From assembly GCA_963575645.1 (NCBI GenBank), contig OY754469.1:47450753-47514752 (forward strand): DNA of 64,000 nt, written 5' to 3'. The notes beneath the pieces are model-generated. The model saw only the letters and a list, made by a program, of their open reading frames with translations. It did no database searches and had not been told where the DNA came from. This DNA is from Xanthostigma xanthostigma. Its lineage: Eukaryota; Arthropoda; Insecta; Raphidioptera; Raphidiidae. Of the stretch, positions 45,317-57,700 are shown one piece after another; within the stretch, counting starts at the first letter, position 1, and every line of letters starts with the position of its first letter. Both the position numbers and the translations under genes were made by a program.

Positions 45317-47457
45317 TTAGACTTTTTCAAATTGCATAATTATGACTTGATAAGAAATCAGAATTTGCACAATGTTAATTGCCGTTTTCATATTGACGGG
45401 AAAAAATCCAAAAGCAGTTATTTTTATGTCATAGTTATCCACTTGTGTCTGAAGTAATAAAAGCTGATTACGCTGCATTTTGTTCCTATTTAACAATTCT
45501 GAATCATTTGTCAGAAAATCCCAAAGCTCTTTAGCGATATCTCCTGTCCGTTTTCCTTCGCGTACAATAAATTCGCAAAACAATCCAATCGCCGTTGTAG
45601 CTATCTGAAAATAAAATTATTGTTTAGTCTTATTCATAAAATTAAATTATATCACTATTGAATAAAAAGTATTTTTTACATTTTAGTCCATATTGCTAAT
45701 TGCTATAAACTATAATTTTATAGTTGTAACCCTAAAAAACCAGCACCCAATGACTACGTTTAATATAAATATTTATATAAATTACTAACGGTCCCGACCG
45801 GTTCCACCAGGGTGCAAAAGAACGAATGGAGGGAGGTAAATAAGTACGCACGTTCATCTTAGTTTACCGAGATGAATGTTGTCTCCAAAGTTTAAGTAGT
45901 GTTGATCCAATAGAATATTAAGATTAAGGAAAGTTTTGGTGGAGGATCATAAAATAAGCTTTACCAGTGTTTCGCTAGTGGCCAACGTTTCGAAAAATTT
46001 ATTTTCATCTTCAGCTTGAGGCCCTGAAGATGAAAATAAATTTTTCGAAACGTTGGCCACTAGCGAAACACTGGTAAAGCTTATTTTATGATCCTCAACC
46101 AAAACCTTTCTTCATCTTAGTTGTCTCCAAATTTCAAGATGATAGGAGTTACCATTCAAACGTTTTTATCGGACGGACAAATTTTGAGTTATATTTTGCA
46201 ACATTTTTCATTGATGCTCTGCTCCTATTAGAAGGCTATATAGCCTTCCTAAATAAATGGACTATCCAACAAAAAAACATTCAATTCGAACCAGTAGTTC
46301 CTGAGATTAGCACGTTCAACCAAACAAACAAACAAACTCCTCAGTTTTATACCTATACTTCGATTGTATTTTCATGAGTTCTGAATACGTGGGCAAAATT
46401 TCAAATTCGTCTGGAAATGGGTGAAAATGAATTTGAAAGTTTCCACTAGATAGATACAAACATACATACACACAAGTGAAGTTAATAAAAGAGTGTCAAA
46501 AAAGTTTAGTTTTTTTTTACTTACCAATGCAAATATTGTTAATATTGAGAAGAAAATATATGCCCTTAGCGGTATCGAAGCGATGGTTGAGTGATCGCTT
46601 AAACTTGAAATAACCATGTTATTGTTTCGTAAAGTAAACATACCGAGTGCGAAAAGTACAAACATTACGTCTAATCCGTAGGCCTTGTTGACATCGTTAA
46701 TTCCTTCACATAGCAAAATATGACTCAGAGACAAACATGAAATTCTTTTTGAAAAAACGCGACCTTTACGAACCATTTCGTATGAGTTAAAAAAATCTCT
46801 ATCATTTGTTGTGTTTAAGAGAAATTGTGTTTTCAAACCTTTAAGTTTTTTATTTATGACATAAAATCTATGCAGGGCATAAGATCCTAACAATACCAGA
46901 ATAATAAAATACACAAACATATAAAAAAAGGAAAACACCTCCAAGCTAATGAAAAAAGCTAATTTTGCATCGAAGAAATTAAGATTGGCATAATAATAAA
47001 AACATGAAAAAAATGTGGTGTATGTGACCACGCCAATAGATAAGAATTGAACTGTTCTTCTATATTTTCTGTATTGAGATTTTGTATTCATTTGAAGATA
47101 ATTTTCAATAAGCGCAACTGACTTTAAAAGTTTTTCTATATATTGACAACTAAAAGTTGCCGATCCAATAATAAAAAATACTTCAAAGAATGTATATGCT
47201 ATCAAAACGCACATATTCATAACGACCGCAGCTACTGAAAAATTTTGGATAATGTAATCCTTGAGTCCAAATACCAAGAAGTAAGATTGAATAAAAATAA
47301 TGAAAAGCCACAGCAACGAGTAAAACTTCTGTTGTTTTGATTTTTTGATAGCAGCACAATTTTTAATATCAAAAGGATTTACAGCAAATATTTTTGCAAG
47401 AATAATAATAGGTTCCCAGACACTAACGATATTGTGCTCAATAATAACTGAAGTCAT
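45317..47457 (-). CDS. Gustatory receptor (insect 7tm_7 chemoreceptor), two exons
   Basis: Insect gustatory receptor, a seven-transmembrane ligand-gated channel of taste neurons. Exon 1 is 47457-46525 (311 codons, phase 0) and ends in TTG|GTAAGT. Exon 2 is 45604-45317, follows TTTTCAG, and gives 95 residues plus TAA; total 406 residues, normal for the family. Hydrophobic segments lie near residues 46-66, 76-97, 137-157, 168-195, 262-280, 299-320 and 375-403. Family signatures seen: INDVNKAYG (about 253-261), GFFPVN near 376-381, and SYQVIIMQF (395-403), the counterpart of the C-terminal TYhhhhhQF motif. A phase-0 last intron just before the final exon is usual for these receptors. The 920-bp intron holds a Z repeat and a hammerhead-like foldback. 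No stop or frameshift is seen, so it looks functional. The ligand (bitter, sugar, CO2) cannot be told. Upstream 5' noncoding exons are possible. Confidence 0.9.
45782..46370 (+). mobile_element. Family Z repeat in the receptor intron
   Basis: Same order as 32262-32845 (GGTGCAAAAGAACGAATGG, ...GATGATAGGAGTTACC, AACCAGTAGTTCCTGAGATT) but without the tRNA-like insert. It is split by the hammerhead foldback at 45890-46119. Confidence 0.65.
45890..46119. mobile_element. Hammerhead-bearing foldback in the receptor intron
   Basis: Same plan as 14620-15055: 12-bp duplication GTTGTCTCCAAA (45878-45889, 46120-46131), a 29-nt tail (GTTTAAGTAGTGTTGATCCA...), then arms of about 95 bp. On the plus strand CTGAAGA (46024-46030), stem GAAAA/TTTTC and GAAACGTT are flanked by GGCC/GGCC as stem I; the other arm repeats the core on the minus strand. 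It is inserted in a Z repeat. Confidence 0.7.
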
Positions 47458-49177
47458 TTTTTTCTAAATTTTTATTTAATTATTTTGTGTTTTCAAAATA
47501 TTAAAATGTACGTCTTTTGCAGTGTAGCCTACGAATGAATAATAATATTAATAATATATGGCGGTTAACCTATATCAGCGATAACGCTATACAAATTATT
47601 ATTAATGTTGATTGAATAAAAGGTTATAGAGTTATAAGTTCTATATTAAAAATATAGGTATACCTACCTACTTAAAATAGCGACATGTTCTTGACAACAC
47701 ATTTTATCTAACATTAGCCCCCCCCCCCCGCCCCGTCCGGATTTATATAATATGGCTTTTACTTGCGATTTATTATTATTATAGCGTGGTATACTTAGAT
47801 GATAGTCAAATTTTCTAATATGAAACCCACCCTTGGCCCATTCGGGCAGTTTTTCAAAAGATCGTTAAACTTGTATTTCTTTATTTTCTAAGAAGATATC
47901 CACTCCCGATTTTACACTTTCGGATAGGAATTTAGATAATTAAACACCGACGTCTTCGATTCGAATCAAATTTCGTATTTTTAACTCAAAGGCCATTTTT
48001 TGTAATTCCCCTTTTCATCACCTTAAAAGTTGATTAAAAAAAAAATTATAGAACATGTATTTGCTTATTTTTAGTGAAAAGTTCGTATCTTGAATTCATT
48101 ACCTCCCACTTTGACTAGGCGTGAGATATAAACATTTTGTCTCTAAACCCTCTTTTGATTGCAGGTGTTTGCTTAATGTGGGCCACTCCCTTAAATAAGA
48201 TTACCTTTACGAACAGGTTTTTTGCCCCGCGCTAAGCAGGTCGTGCAGGCTTATGCTTGACAAGGGTGCGCGATCTTTTAAGGCATTCTAATAATTGTTT
48301 TTATTAGTTACGAGGTATTGTCTACAAATCTATCGATATGTAATGTGTATGCTATAAAAGAAGACAAGTAAAAAACGTACATGAAAATATTATGTTTAAT
48401 CTATATCCAATAACATGTTTTATAATTAAACATTATTATTATTAGAAAATGGATTCAATTATTTCATTTATTTTTAATGACCAAGTCCATTAGTATAGTT
48501 TCATAAACCTGTAATGATTTTGCATTTTACTTTAGCTCCAACTAATACTACCAGTGAATAGTGATTATGATGAAAGCAAAAATATGTAGATACAGTAAAC
48601 TTCTTTTTGTTGCGTAACGCAGATCAGCACCCTCCGGCCGACAACTACTTAAAAATTACAAATTGAAAGAGCACCCCCTTTAAAGTACGTTAGGTACAAC
48701 AAAAATTGGTCAGAATACTTTCCTAGGATATCAAAACGTCGAGATCTAATGAAAACTCGATGTTCTAAAATAGAACCAAGACCAATTATAACCCCTTTTG
48801 ATTTGAGAATTTTCAATAACGAGAAGTTAATAAAAATTAACTTTTTATGACTGCTACATCATTGCCTCAACCCTGACTAGTTCTAATACATGTCGGTAGA
48901 TTGTAGCACACATTACGCTTACAAGTACGGACGTCTAGGAGCACATACGGTAAACTTAAAATCAATGAGCTAGAGCTGTTACGTGTTCTTTCTTTCTAAC
49001 ATACGATCTTCATAGCACTAAAACGAGATAGAAATACTTGACATGAACATAGTGTGCTAAATTACGAATTGCAAGTTGTGGAATTTATGCTTATCTGTCA
49101 AAACATTAATATTTATTTAGGAGATAAATATCAATAAATATTACAGTTCGATTTCAATCACAATTCAGCAATCATTT
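47458..49177. other. Intergenic region between divergent receptor and nucleotidase genes
   Basis: 1.7 kb separates the two start codons and must hold both promoters unless they have distant 5' exons. I see a C-rich run near 47717-47732 and a transposon-like relic near 48180-48260 that resembles 59262-59345 (both contain CGAACAG and GGTCGTGCAGG). No clear TATA box can be fixed. Just before the nucleotidase start an initiator-like TTCAGCA lies near 49163, too weak to annotate as a promoter. Confidence 0.5.
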
Positions 49178-52100
49178 ATGCGATCTTTTTCTAGGGTAAT
49201 AATGAATACATTCATTAAAGATATTCCAGAACTTCAAACAAAAAATGTGTATATGAAACATCCTAAGGAAGTAGAAAATAAATTAAAAATTCTAATTGAA
49301 GGAGGAAGCTCAAAATTGCAGTTAGTTACAGATTTTGATCAAACTCTAACCAGACAGTGGAATGAAAATGGTAAAAAGCCGTTGAGTAGTTTTGGTAAAT
49401 ATTTCATAATAGTTATTAGAAATAGAATATACTTATACACTATACAGTATTTAAATGGATCTCGATGAAATTATTTCAGGTATGCTTGAAGAGTGCCCTT
49501 CTGTTCCAAATGATTATAGAACGGAAGCAAAAAGATTATACAACCTTTATCGTCCAATGGAATTAGACCCTACGATACCAAATGTAGAAAAGGTTAAACA
49601 TTTTGAAGATTGGTGGGGTCAAACACTCGATTTATTAAAGTAAATTATACAGCAGTATCGATATTGGTTTTAATTATCAGTACATTTTCAAAGTTTTACG
49701 TTTTTTTCTTTTACAGAGGGTATCGTTTACCTTTAGAAGAATTAGATAAAGTCGCGGAGGGGTCAGGCACTTCTTTAAGGTAATCAACGTTCATGTTAAC
49801 AAATTATCCATCTCGGCAACCTGTATTTTATTTTAAAAATAATTGTGATCTCAAATCTGATTATTTCTGTATCGTTTTAGAGATGGTACTATAGAACTAC
49901 TGAAAAAACTTAATGTAGCTGGTGTTCCAGTTTTAGTATTTTCGGCAGGCCTGGGAGACTCGGTTATGGCAGTACTGAAACATCACAATGTGATGCTACC
50001 CAATCTGAAGGTATTAAAGTTGACGATATTTGGTGTCTTTGGCTGTATTTATTGTAGATCTAAAATTTAGAAAAACGAAAAAACCGTATTTTTAAAAGAC
50101 AATTATGAATTACATCAAATACTTTTGACTAGAGTTCGGCCAAAGATCAGGTTTTACTCAAAGCCGAACATCTATTTTTTTCTCACCTTTTGGTCAAAGT
50201 CGTAGGACCTAAACAAAATACTTATGGAAAAGTGAATGGAATTTTAATTTTGCAGAATTGTGTGTGATTTAAGGAGGTTGAGCCGTTTTACGAAGATAAT
50301 GATAAAAATCTGAAATAAAGTTTTTTTAATAGATTTTTTATGACAAAATTTTCTGTAAAAAAATTGATTGTCTGTAAAGTCGGTTTACGGACGATAGTTT
50401 TACGTGATAACGTATTCCGTAATACATAACCTAAATTTATATAATAATTATAATAATTCGAATCTATGATATTGCATCTTTCGCTTCAAATTTAGGTTAA
50501 TTTTATTTATTTAAATTACTCACCACCTATAATATAATTGTTTTTTTTAACTTTCTTTCTTTCGTATTTATTTTAAGTCTCAAAGATTAGCTGTCATAAT
50601 ATTTTGAAAACAATTGTTTCACTGTTTATATAAAATTCCAAAACCTACTTACAATTTTTAAGTATTTTCATACGTCAAAAAATTGATTTTTATAATGATA
50701 AAATTTGTAAGAAAACGATTTTTTCGAGAGATGAGACCTAGCTAAAACGATTTTTTGCCCCCCAAAATCCCTTTTCAGTAAATTTCATCCAAATCGTTAG
50801 GGCCGTTTTCGAGAAAAGCACGCACAGGGTCAGGCGGAACGTTAGGAACGTTACACTTTTTCGTGCATGCAGCCGGTGTTTTATCAATTTATAAGATTGG
50901 TGATTCATTAATTTATAAGACGTTATCACGTCAAAAATCCAAAATTGTTAGGAGATTTATAAAGTTAAAAATTAAAAAAAACTTTTACATGTAGTCTTAT
51001 GGAAAATATGTCAACCTAGCATGCAAACGGTACATTTTAATTTTTTGCAAATAACCAAATAATGTCAACAGTTCCAAAAACTAACTATGTAAAGCATCGA
51101 TGTCTTACGCATATTTTAATATTTTTTCCAATTTAATTAGGAGATTTTTAATCATTAAAAAAATTATTAAACCTTAGCACTTTTCGATTATGGACTTTTA
51201 TTCTTGACTATTTTAACAATTTTAACTGAATTTTCAACTTTTTAATTATTTAATTTTAATTTTTATTACTTTTAATTTCTTTTTTTAATTATTTACTGCA
51301 AAAATATGTAAAATACAGATATGTACATAAATTTATTATTTTTAACCTAACTTTGTACAAAAAGTTAGTCCATTAAGTAAAATACTGAAATAATTAATTA
51401 ATATTAAAAAAAATATTTATTTATGCCTTTATGACAATAATTTATTGGTATCATCGACTTATAACCTTTTGTAAAAATTTATTATGGAAAAGTTCCCATT
51501 TAGAATTCGACTTACTTTTGATTGGGACTGTAACGCATCAACCTCCTTAAATAAAATTATTCAATAACTACAACATTCAGCAAAATCTTCGACCAGATTT
51601 TGATCAAAGGTCACCAAAGTCGAATTCAAAGTATCGATTGGACTTTACTTTTGAGTTTTGACTCTACTAAGCAGATTTTAATAACATATTTTATTTTTTT
51701 TAAGGTTATATCCAACTTCTTAAAATACAACAAAGATGGCACTGTAAGCGGAACACACGGTGAAATCATTCATACTTTAAATAAAAACGAGCAGTCACTC
51801 CATGACACAGAATATTACAAATTAGTTCAAGATCGTGGAAATGTGTTACTAATGGGAGACACCGTAGGGGATGCAAGCATGGCCGACGGCGTACCACATT
51901 GTAACGTTGTGCTCCGAATAGGCTTCTTATACGATAAGGTAAGTCGAACTGTATTTTTCATTTTGAGGGGAGTGTTCTTCGCTATGATTGAGTTTTTTTC
52001 AAACAGACTTGGTAATTTTGTATGCAGGTGACTTAAAATAACGCTTATATACAGGGTGTCCAATTAAGAATGGGACATAGAACAACCGCAGATTCTCCAA

Positions 52101-53820
52101 TTCAAAATAAAACGATTAAGCGAAATATGCTTAGATTAAATGTTACTCGTTTCCGAAATACGGGGTGTTGAAGTTGAAAACTGAAAAATTACTAATGTCC
52201 ATAATTTTTTTAATACACCGTATAATTTTACTCAAATCGGTACACTTGTTAAATATCATAAAATGCACCTAACAATAAAAAAATTAGTTCAGTACGCTCT
52301 ACCAGTGGCGTACGGCCGGAGTAAGTAATGCTTGTACCCCTTCTAAATGTTACGCCGCTGTCTAAATTTTTATTTTGACTATAATTTTAATTTTTTTGAT
52401 ATTTTCTAAGTCAATAATGTACACTTGTTAGTTTGTTGTAAAGTCATTGGTTTTCGAGATATTCTTAATGGGACACCCTGTAGATACTGTTGATGATTAT
52501 TTTTAATTGTATTTTACAAGAAGTAACTTCAAAAAGAATCGTTTTTAGTTCTGAAATACCCATATTTTTGTATCGCTACACAATAGTAATTACAGTACCA
52601 TGATGAAAAAAAATCAAGGCAAACTTAACCTACATTCTAGTCGATAATGTCAAAGAACCCTTGACAATACATTAATGGACTGTTCACGTCATACCTTCAA
52701 ATAGAACCAGCATAATTATCATAAATATTTATATTTAATAGATTGCGGATACACTAGCGCCTCCTGTACCTTTTAGAAGCCATTTTGTACGTGGAAAACG
52801 CCGTTAAAGCGCGCGAGATTAAAAAATATTTATTATTTTATAATATGATTTTATTGAGAAAAACGACAAAACTCACAGTAAACAGTGATATTTCGCTCCA
52901 AAACCTATTTTTATACTGAAACGTTTCAAAAATTACAAAATTGAGCATAAATATAATGTAAAAGCTTAGAACATTTTACATTGTCAATTTGTTCTAAGCT
53001 TTTATATTATATTTATGCTCAGTTTTGTAGTTTTTGAAACGTTTCAATATAAAAATAGGTTTTGGAGCGAAATATCACTGTTTACTGCGAATTTTATTGT
53101 TTTTCCATTAACATCATATTATAGAATATTTAATCTTTTTGAATCCCGCGCGATTTTTACGGCGTTTTCCACGTACAAAATGGCTTCTAATTGGAACCAT
53201 TACGCACAATGCTCAAGGATAGGCATCCGCTATCTATTAATATAATATATATCTATGATAATTATCAATATAACGAAATCTAATAGACTTCTAATTTACA
53301 ATTCACTATTTTGTGGTCATAAATACTTCCGCAAAATTGATGAAAAGTTAAATGAAGTTTCACTAACTGAATGCTAGTCAATACTACAACCTCGAAGTCT
53401 GTAACCAGGAGACCCGGCCCAAGCGTCAGCTACTGGGTAACGCACACACGTTAATGGCTTACATGTGTGTAGTGTCTGTGAAGTTAAACAACTTTGGTAA
53501 CTATGGCGAAAACAGGTTGGAAAGAGCCGAAGTTTTCCCAGGTAGTGATAACAGCGCCATCTCGCGTGCGCCAGAAAACGGTCCAGCTCGAAACACAGCA
53601 AGCATAGGAAGCTAAGTCTCCTGGTTACAGACTTCGTGAATCGTGACTAAAACAATAGTAATAATCAAATGACAACGTCGAACTATTTAATCTGTATTTT
53701 TTTTTTACGTAGGTGCAGGAACATTTAGACGGATTCATGGAAAGTTTTGATATTGTTTTGGTTGATGATCAAACAATGGACGTTATAACTGCTATTGTCA
53801 GATTAGTACTTAGATCCTAA
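49178..53820 (+). CDS. NT5C3: Cytosolic 5'-nucleotidase III (HAD superfamily), six exons
   Basis: Cytosolic 5'-nucleotidase III family, which dephosphorylates pyrimidine monophosphates and/or 7-methylguanosine monophosphate in the cytosol. Exons: 49178-49394, 49480-49639, 49717-49779, 49881-50010, 51705-51938, 53713-53820; 912 nt, 303 residues plus stop, matching the family's roughly 300. All introns are GT-AG and the phases (1,2,2,0,0) join. HAD motif I is DFDQTLT with nucleophile D52 and acid D54; motif II is VFSAGLGDS (S168); the lysine loop is near K217; motif IV is GDTVGDASMADG with D242 and D246. Other family blocks are LSSFG, YRPMELDP and WW. ATG at 49178 opens the frame; a second in-frame ATG at 49202 is an equally good start. 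Introns 4 and 5 (1.7-1.8 kb) are swollen by transposons. Which substrate (cN-IIIA or cN-IIIB type) is not decided here. Confidence 0.93.
50273..51546 (+). mobile_element. Family Y element, copy 4, in nucleotidase intron 4
   Basis: Starts GGAGGTTGAGCCGTTTTACG and ends CGCATCAACCTCC, with TTAA on both sides (50269-50272, 51547-51550). It is interrupted by an M1 element at 50361-50935. It supplies most of the 1.7-kb intron. Confidence 0.85.
50361..50935 (-). mobile_element. M1 element, copy d, nested in Y copy 4
   Basis: ATTGATTGTCTGTAAAGTCG at left, CGTTATCACGTCA at right. About 300 bp of unrelated AT-rich sequence lies in the middle. It splits Y between TTTTCTGTAAAAA and AATCCAAAAT. Confidence 0.75.
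52050..52482. mobile_element. TIR element with ACAGGGTGTCC ends, in nucleotidase intron 5
   Basis: TATACAGGGTGTCCAATTAA at left and TTCTTAATGGGACACCCTGT at right are inverted, the terminus seen in many insect DNA elements. A second relic with CAGTGGCGTACGGCC and ATGTTACGCCGCTG lies within (52307-52366). Confidence 0.75.
52738..53242. repeat. Large foldback MITE in nucleotidase intron 5
   Basis: Arms of about 230 bp around a short loop near 52975-53000. Pairs include AGCCATTTTGTACGTGGAAA / TTTCCACGTACAAAATGGCT, GATATTTCGCTCCAAAACCT / AGGTTTTGGAGCGAAATATC and AATTGAGCATAAATATAATG / its inverse; ends AATAGATTGCGGAT / ATCCGCTATCTATT. Confidence 0.85.
53393..53636. mobile_element. MITE with perfect 21-bp TIRs in nucleotidase intron 5
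   Basis: CGAAGTCTGTAACCAGGAGA(C) at left is exactly inverted at right. The interior of about 200 bp is GC-richer than its surroundings. It ends 76 bp before exon 6. Confidence 0.8.
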
Positions 53821-53990
53821 TAATATTGTTGTATATATCTGCACTTATCAAAATTTTCAGTGTATGGTTTTCTGTAGTACTTTTCTGTATTAGTTTTTGT
53901 TACAAACTAATTTCATTGTATTATTTTTAACTTCTATTAACAAATTCTTTTAAGCAATATTTTAATAGAACTTGTGTTGCGACACAACTC

Positions 53991-53996
53991 AATAAA
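53991..53996 (+). promoter_or_regulatory. Likely polyadenylation signal of the nucleotidase gene
   Basis: AATAAA lies 171 bp past the TAA stop at 53820. It is the first canonical hexamer downstream on this strand, which would give a 3' UTR of about 190 nt. The position is inferred. Confidence 0.5.
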
Positions 53997-54313
53997 ACCA
54001 GAGGGTCTCTAAGATCCGTTTGATCCATTACACGATAAATTATTTATTTGCCTTTATAGTCAGAGTGCCCGTCGGAAAAAATTTTACTGACACATACTCT
54101 CCCCAAACTTTGTATATGGCTTCATTAGGCCTAGTTTGACACCTATTTCTTCTATGACTTTTCTTGATTTTGGGGCGTTTTCCCTCTAAATTTTCCGAAA
54201 GATGTCGTTTTGACGACATGTAAAAATTTATAGATACTGTTTGTTTTTTTAATTGGATAGCTTAAAAACTTCAACCAAAACGCTAAAATAATGTTCTCTG
54301 ACAAATAACATGA

Positions 54314-54381
54314 ACCATTTAAAATGTCTGACACCTCGAATATGTGTCGACATATTCGAGGTGTCAGACATTTTAAATGGT
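54314..54381. repeat. Perfect 32-bp inverted repeat with 4-nt loop
   Basis: ACCATTTAAAATGTCTGACA...ATATGT / ACATAT...TGTCAGACATTTTAAATGGT around GTCG. No mismatch in 32 pairs. It lies about 300 bp beyond the predicted nucleotidase poly(A) site. Confidence 0.9.
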
Positions 54382-57300
54382 AGTATCCCATATATCATTA
54401 TTCAGTCTCAGGCCCCGGCCTTGTGAAGAGCCGCCCGGGCCCTTCCGGCCCACTCACTGTATAAACTAGGCGACTTTGAGGCCCGTGCAATGTTGAAATG
54501 AAAAAACGCGCCTTTTGCAGATGTATTAAATAGGTTAGAATTTAATTTATTATATTTTGCTTCAAATAAAACTAATACCAAGTCCAACTAATTCATTGAA
54601 AACATTTGAAGAAATCGGCAAAACGTGGTACTGGTAGAAAGTTTACTCGTAAAGAAAATGGCTGTTGAATAACAGCTGATCGGTTTTACCAAAGCTTTAT
54701 TTATTCCACAATTTAACACTCACAAAAGCATTGACATTGGAATAATATATCAGTCATACTCAAACTTTTTTTCTCGGGCCATGTACGAGTACATAATATG
54801 TCTGTTGATTGCGTGAGCCAAATTTAGTACAGGGCGTTGCCGACCAATCGATTGTTTCCACGCATTTCAAAGTTTATAAAACTTAGATTGCTACATATTT
54901 AAAAAAAAATACCTAGGTACATAATTATGAGTGTGATTATATGTTTCTCTTGAGACGCCGAGAATTGCAACACGAAAGTTGTTTGTAAATTGATAGTAGG
55001 CCCAGATGGTCTTAAAAAAATCGATTGGTTTTCTTGGGACGAAGAAATTGACAAAATACGTCATAATTACTAAACTAGTACTTACATGATTACATGAACA
55101 ATAAAAAAAGCTATTAAATAGGTACTTTGTGTTAATCGCAGTTTTTATTTATTTACAAGCTATAAAATATTTTCGTCCTATAGATATATTAACAGTAGTG
55201 TTGTTATAATAACAGGAAAGAAAATTACTTAAAGAATACTTATGTAAGATAATAATATAAGAGTTTATTTAAGAAAATGTCTTTCAAAATAAAAAAAATT
55301 AAAGAATTGAATTATTCAAAAAATGTCAATTTATTTTAGCATTGTGTGACAAAAATCAAAAAGGATTTTGTGATTTTTATGCCACTAAACCGTTTTGATG
55401 ATTCTAAGCAAATCTGTTCTATTTTCCCCCCCGATTTGGATTTTTCTTATTTCAAACATTTTGTAACAAAATTTTAAATTTATACCTAATTATTGAGAAA
55501 TTGAGATGTATTATTTTCCCTGATTGTAAATGAGTGATTTATTGCCGTCCGGTGTTTGAAAATATTGAAAGCCATTTTTTGTTTAAATACAGTAGGACCA
55601 CGCTTAACGCTGGTTCAGTGTTACGTTATTTCTAAAAAAAAAGTTCATGAACGTTTTTAAAACAATGCATAAAACTTTTTGATATGACCTCGTTTAGCGC
55701 TTGCAACGTATCCCCCGCGTTACTTATTATAGTTCAGAACGGTGTGAGATTGGGCATAAAAACGCTCCTTATAAATAGTTTTGTATTTATTCGAATGACA
55801 AATATTAAATTGTATTACAAGCAAGAAAATTATTTTAATAAAAAATTCAGCACTGCAGTACATTTTTTTTATGTAGTCCAGCATAGGTAAGTTTATTCCT
55901 TGTTCTCCTTAAAAAAAAACTAGGCGGGGCGTATTGCTGCATGCAAAGGTTAATTAAAGATTATTACAATGCATAAGTCTTATTTTTTGATATTGCATAA
56001 TATTAATTGACATTTAATTGTGTCAGTCTACCGGATTATGAATTTTAGTATTTTAATCATTTCATTGTACTATTGTAGTAATGTTATTCTCAAAACATAA
56101 TTTAGTGAATATTCTCATCATAAATGGATAACAACAGCCAATATATTAATTAAAAAAAACGAGTTACAACCTCTTTATTTTGCACAATTATTGGAATGAT
56201 AATTTTTCATAAGTTTATACTGTATCTACAACATTGTTAGTGCTGATATAGTACTATAAACACATTGCATTATGAATATGTTTGTTTAAATGTCTAAAAA
56301 AATAGTGTAAGGAAAAGTTTTTTTTGAGCGAAGTGTAGTGATAAAGTAATAATTGTACATATTTTTACCAGTTATCAATAGACGTTTTCATAATTGAAAA
56401 TTTTTTGTGCGCATGCACCGTCATCTTTCAGGCAGCTTTAACGGGTGAAAAGTGATTACTTTTAAAAAAAAGTAAATAGTAATTAAGGAAGTGGTACAAC
56501 ACCGTGAAAACAGTTTTCACTACTAAGATAAATTTTCTGATAGTCAACGATTTGTGACAGGTAAGACTATAATCTTTCAACAATTTTTCGTTTAATTCCA
56601 CTGGTTTTTCCGATCGTGACGCTTTTCTTCTACTATTTTGTGGACTAATTAAGCATTGTCAATAATATTTTCATCTAAATTAACATTGAAAAGCATTGCT
56701 GTGTCAGCAATTGCGTTTAAACTTGCCCGAAACTTTTGAATGCCGTGATCATAATCATGCGTGAAAACGAAATACAGCACTTTTTCGATTTTAATGACTA
56801 TTGCATTTGTCAATTTTTCCTTTTGAGACAGTGGTTCTTAACCGGTGGTGTGTACTTTCGTAGGGATGGTGATTACCAATACAAAGGAAGTAACGCGCTA
56901 AACAGGGACTCCCAAACGCAACTGATTTTGAAGCCTCCCCTAAAAACTATACATTTTTAACCATCAACAAAATGCTAAAAATAGTTGGCAAAACCAAAAG
57001 TGCACATCCCGCAATTTTCCACTGTATGATAAAAAAATAACAATTAAAAAATATTTTTAATAAATTTAACAAGATTTAAAAATTTAAAGAAATAAATAAT
57101 TAAAAATTGAAAAAATATTTTTTTTTAAGTTTGCAAAAATAAAAAAAAAAAAACTCGGGTCGCAGTGCGAAACCCTGCCGACAATATAGTGTATTTGCTT
57201 TCACTGGCAGTATAACTTTATTATGTGAACTTAACCCTTTTGTTTTTGGACAAAATAAAAATTTTAACCCCTTAATACATCCCTTAAAATAGTATTTTTT

Positions 57301-57399
57301 TTCTTAATTTTAATATTACTATCAATTTACCAAATTAAATTAACCCTTCACTAAGTAAATCCATATCTACAAACTAACGTTTTCATAAATTTTTTAAGT
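54382..57399. other. Unassigned AT-rich DNA, 3 kb
   Basis: No ORF with motif content, no RNA and no repeat copy that I can match within the window. It could hold UTR or intron of an unseen gene. Confidence 0.35.
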
Positions 57400-57663
57400 T
57401 CGGTCCTGTTGGGCCGATTTTAATAAAAATTTGGTAGCACATTTTAATCACTACTAAAAGGTTAAATTTCAATTTTGAAACGATTCGGAGAAATTTTTCG
57501 GTATTTTTGGGCCCAAAAATATTTTTCAACCCCTAAAACCCACCCTTAAAGTGGCCCGATCGGGCCCATTTTAAATAGGCTTCGTGCGGTGATGGATTTC
57601 AACATGTGGTCCAAATTTCGTTAAAATCAATTAACTCCTTCGAAAGTTATTGCCCGCACACTT

Positions 57664-57700
<37 letters not shown>

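Noticed and set aside
46372-46524. Receptor ORF reading on past residue 311
   Set aside because: The extra 50 codons read through a GTAAGT donor and lack the receptor C-terminus, which is found in the exon at 45604-45317.
49441-49479. Alternative acceptor ATACAG at 49447 for nucleotidase exon 2
   Set aside because: It would shift the frame; the acceptor TTTCAG ending at 49479 restores the conserved SSFG-M...YRPMELDP frame.
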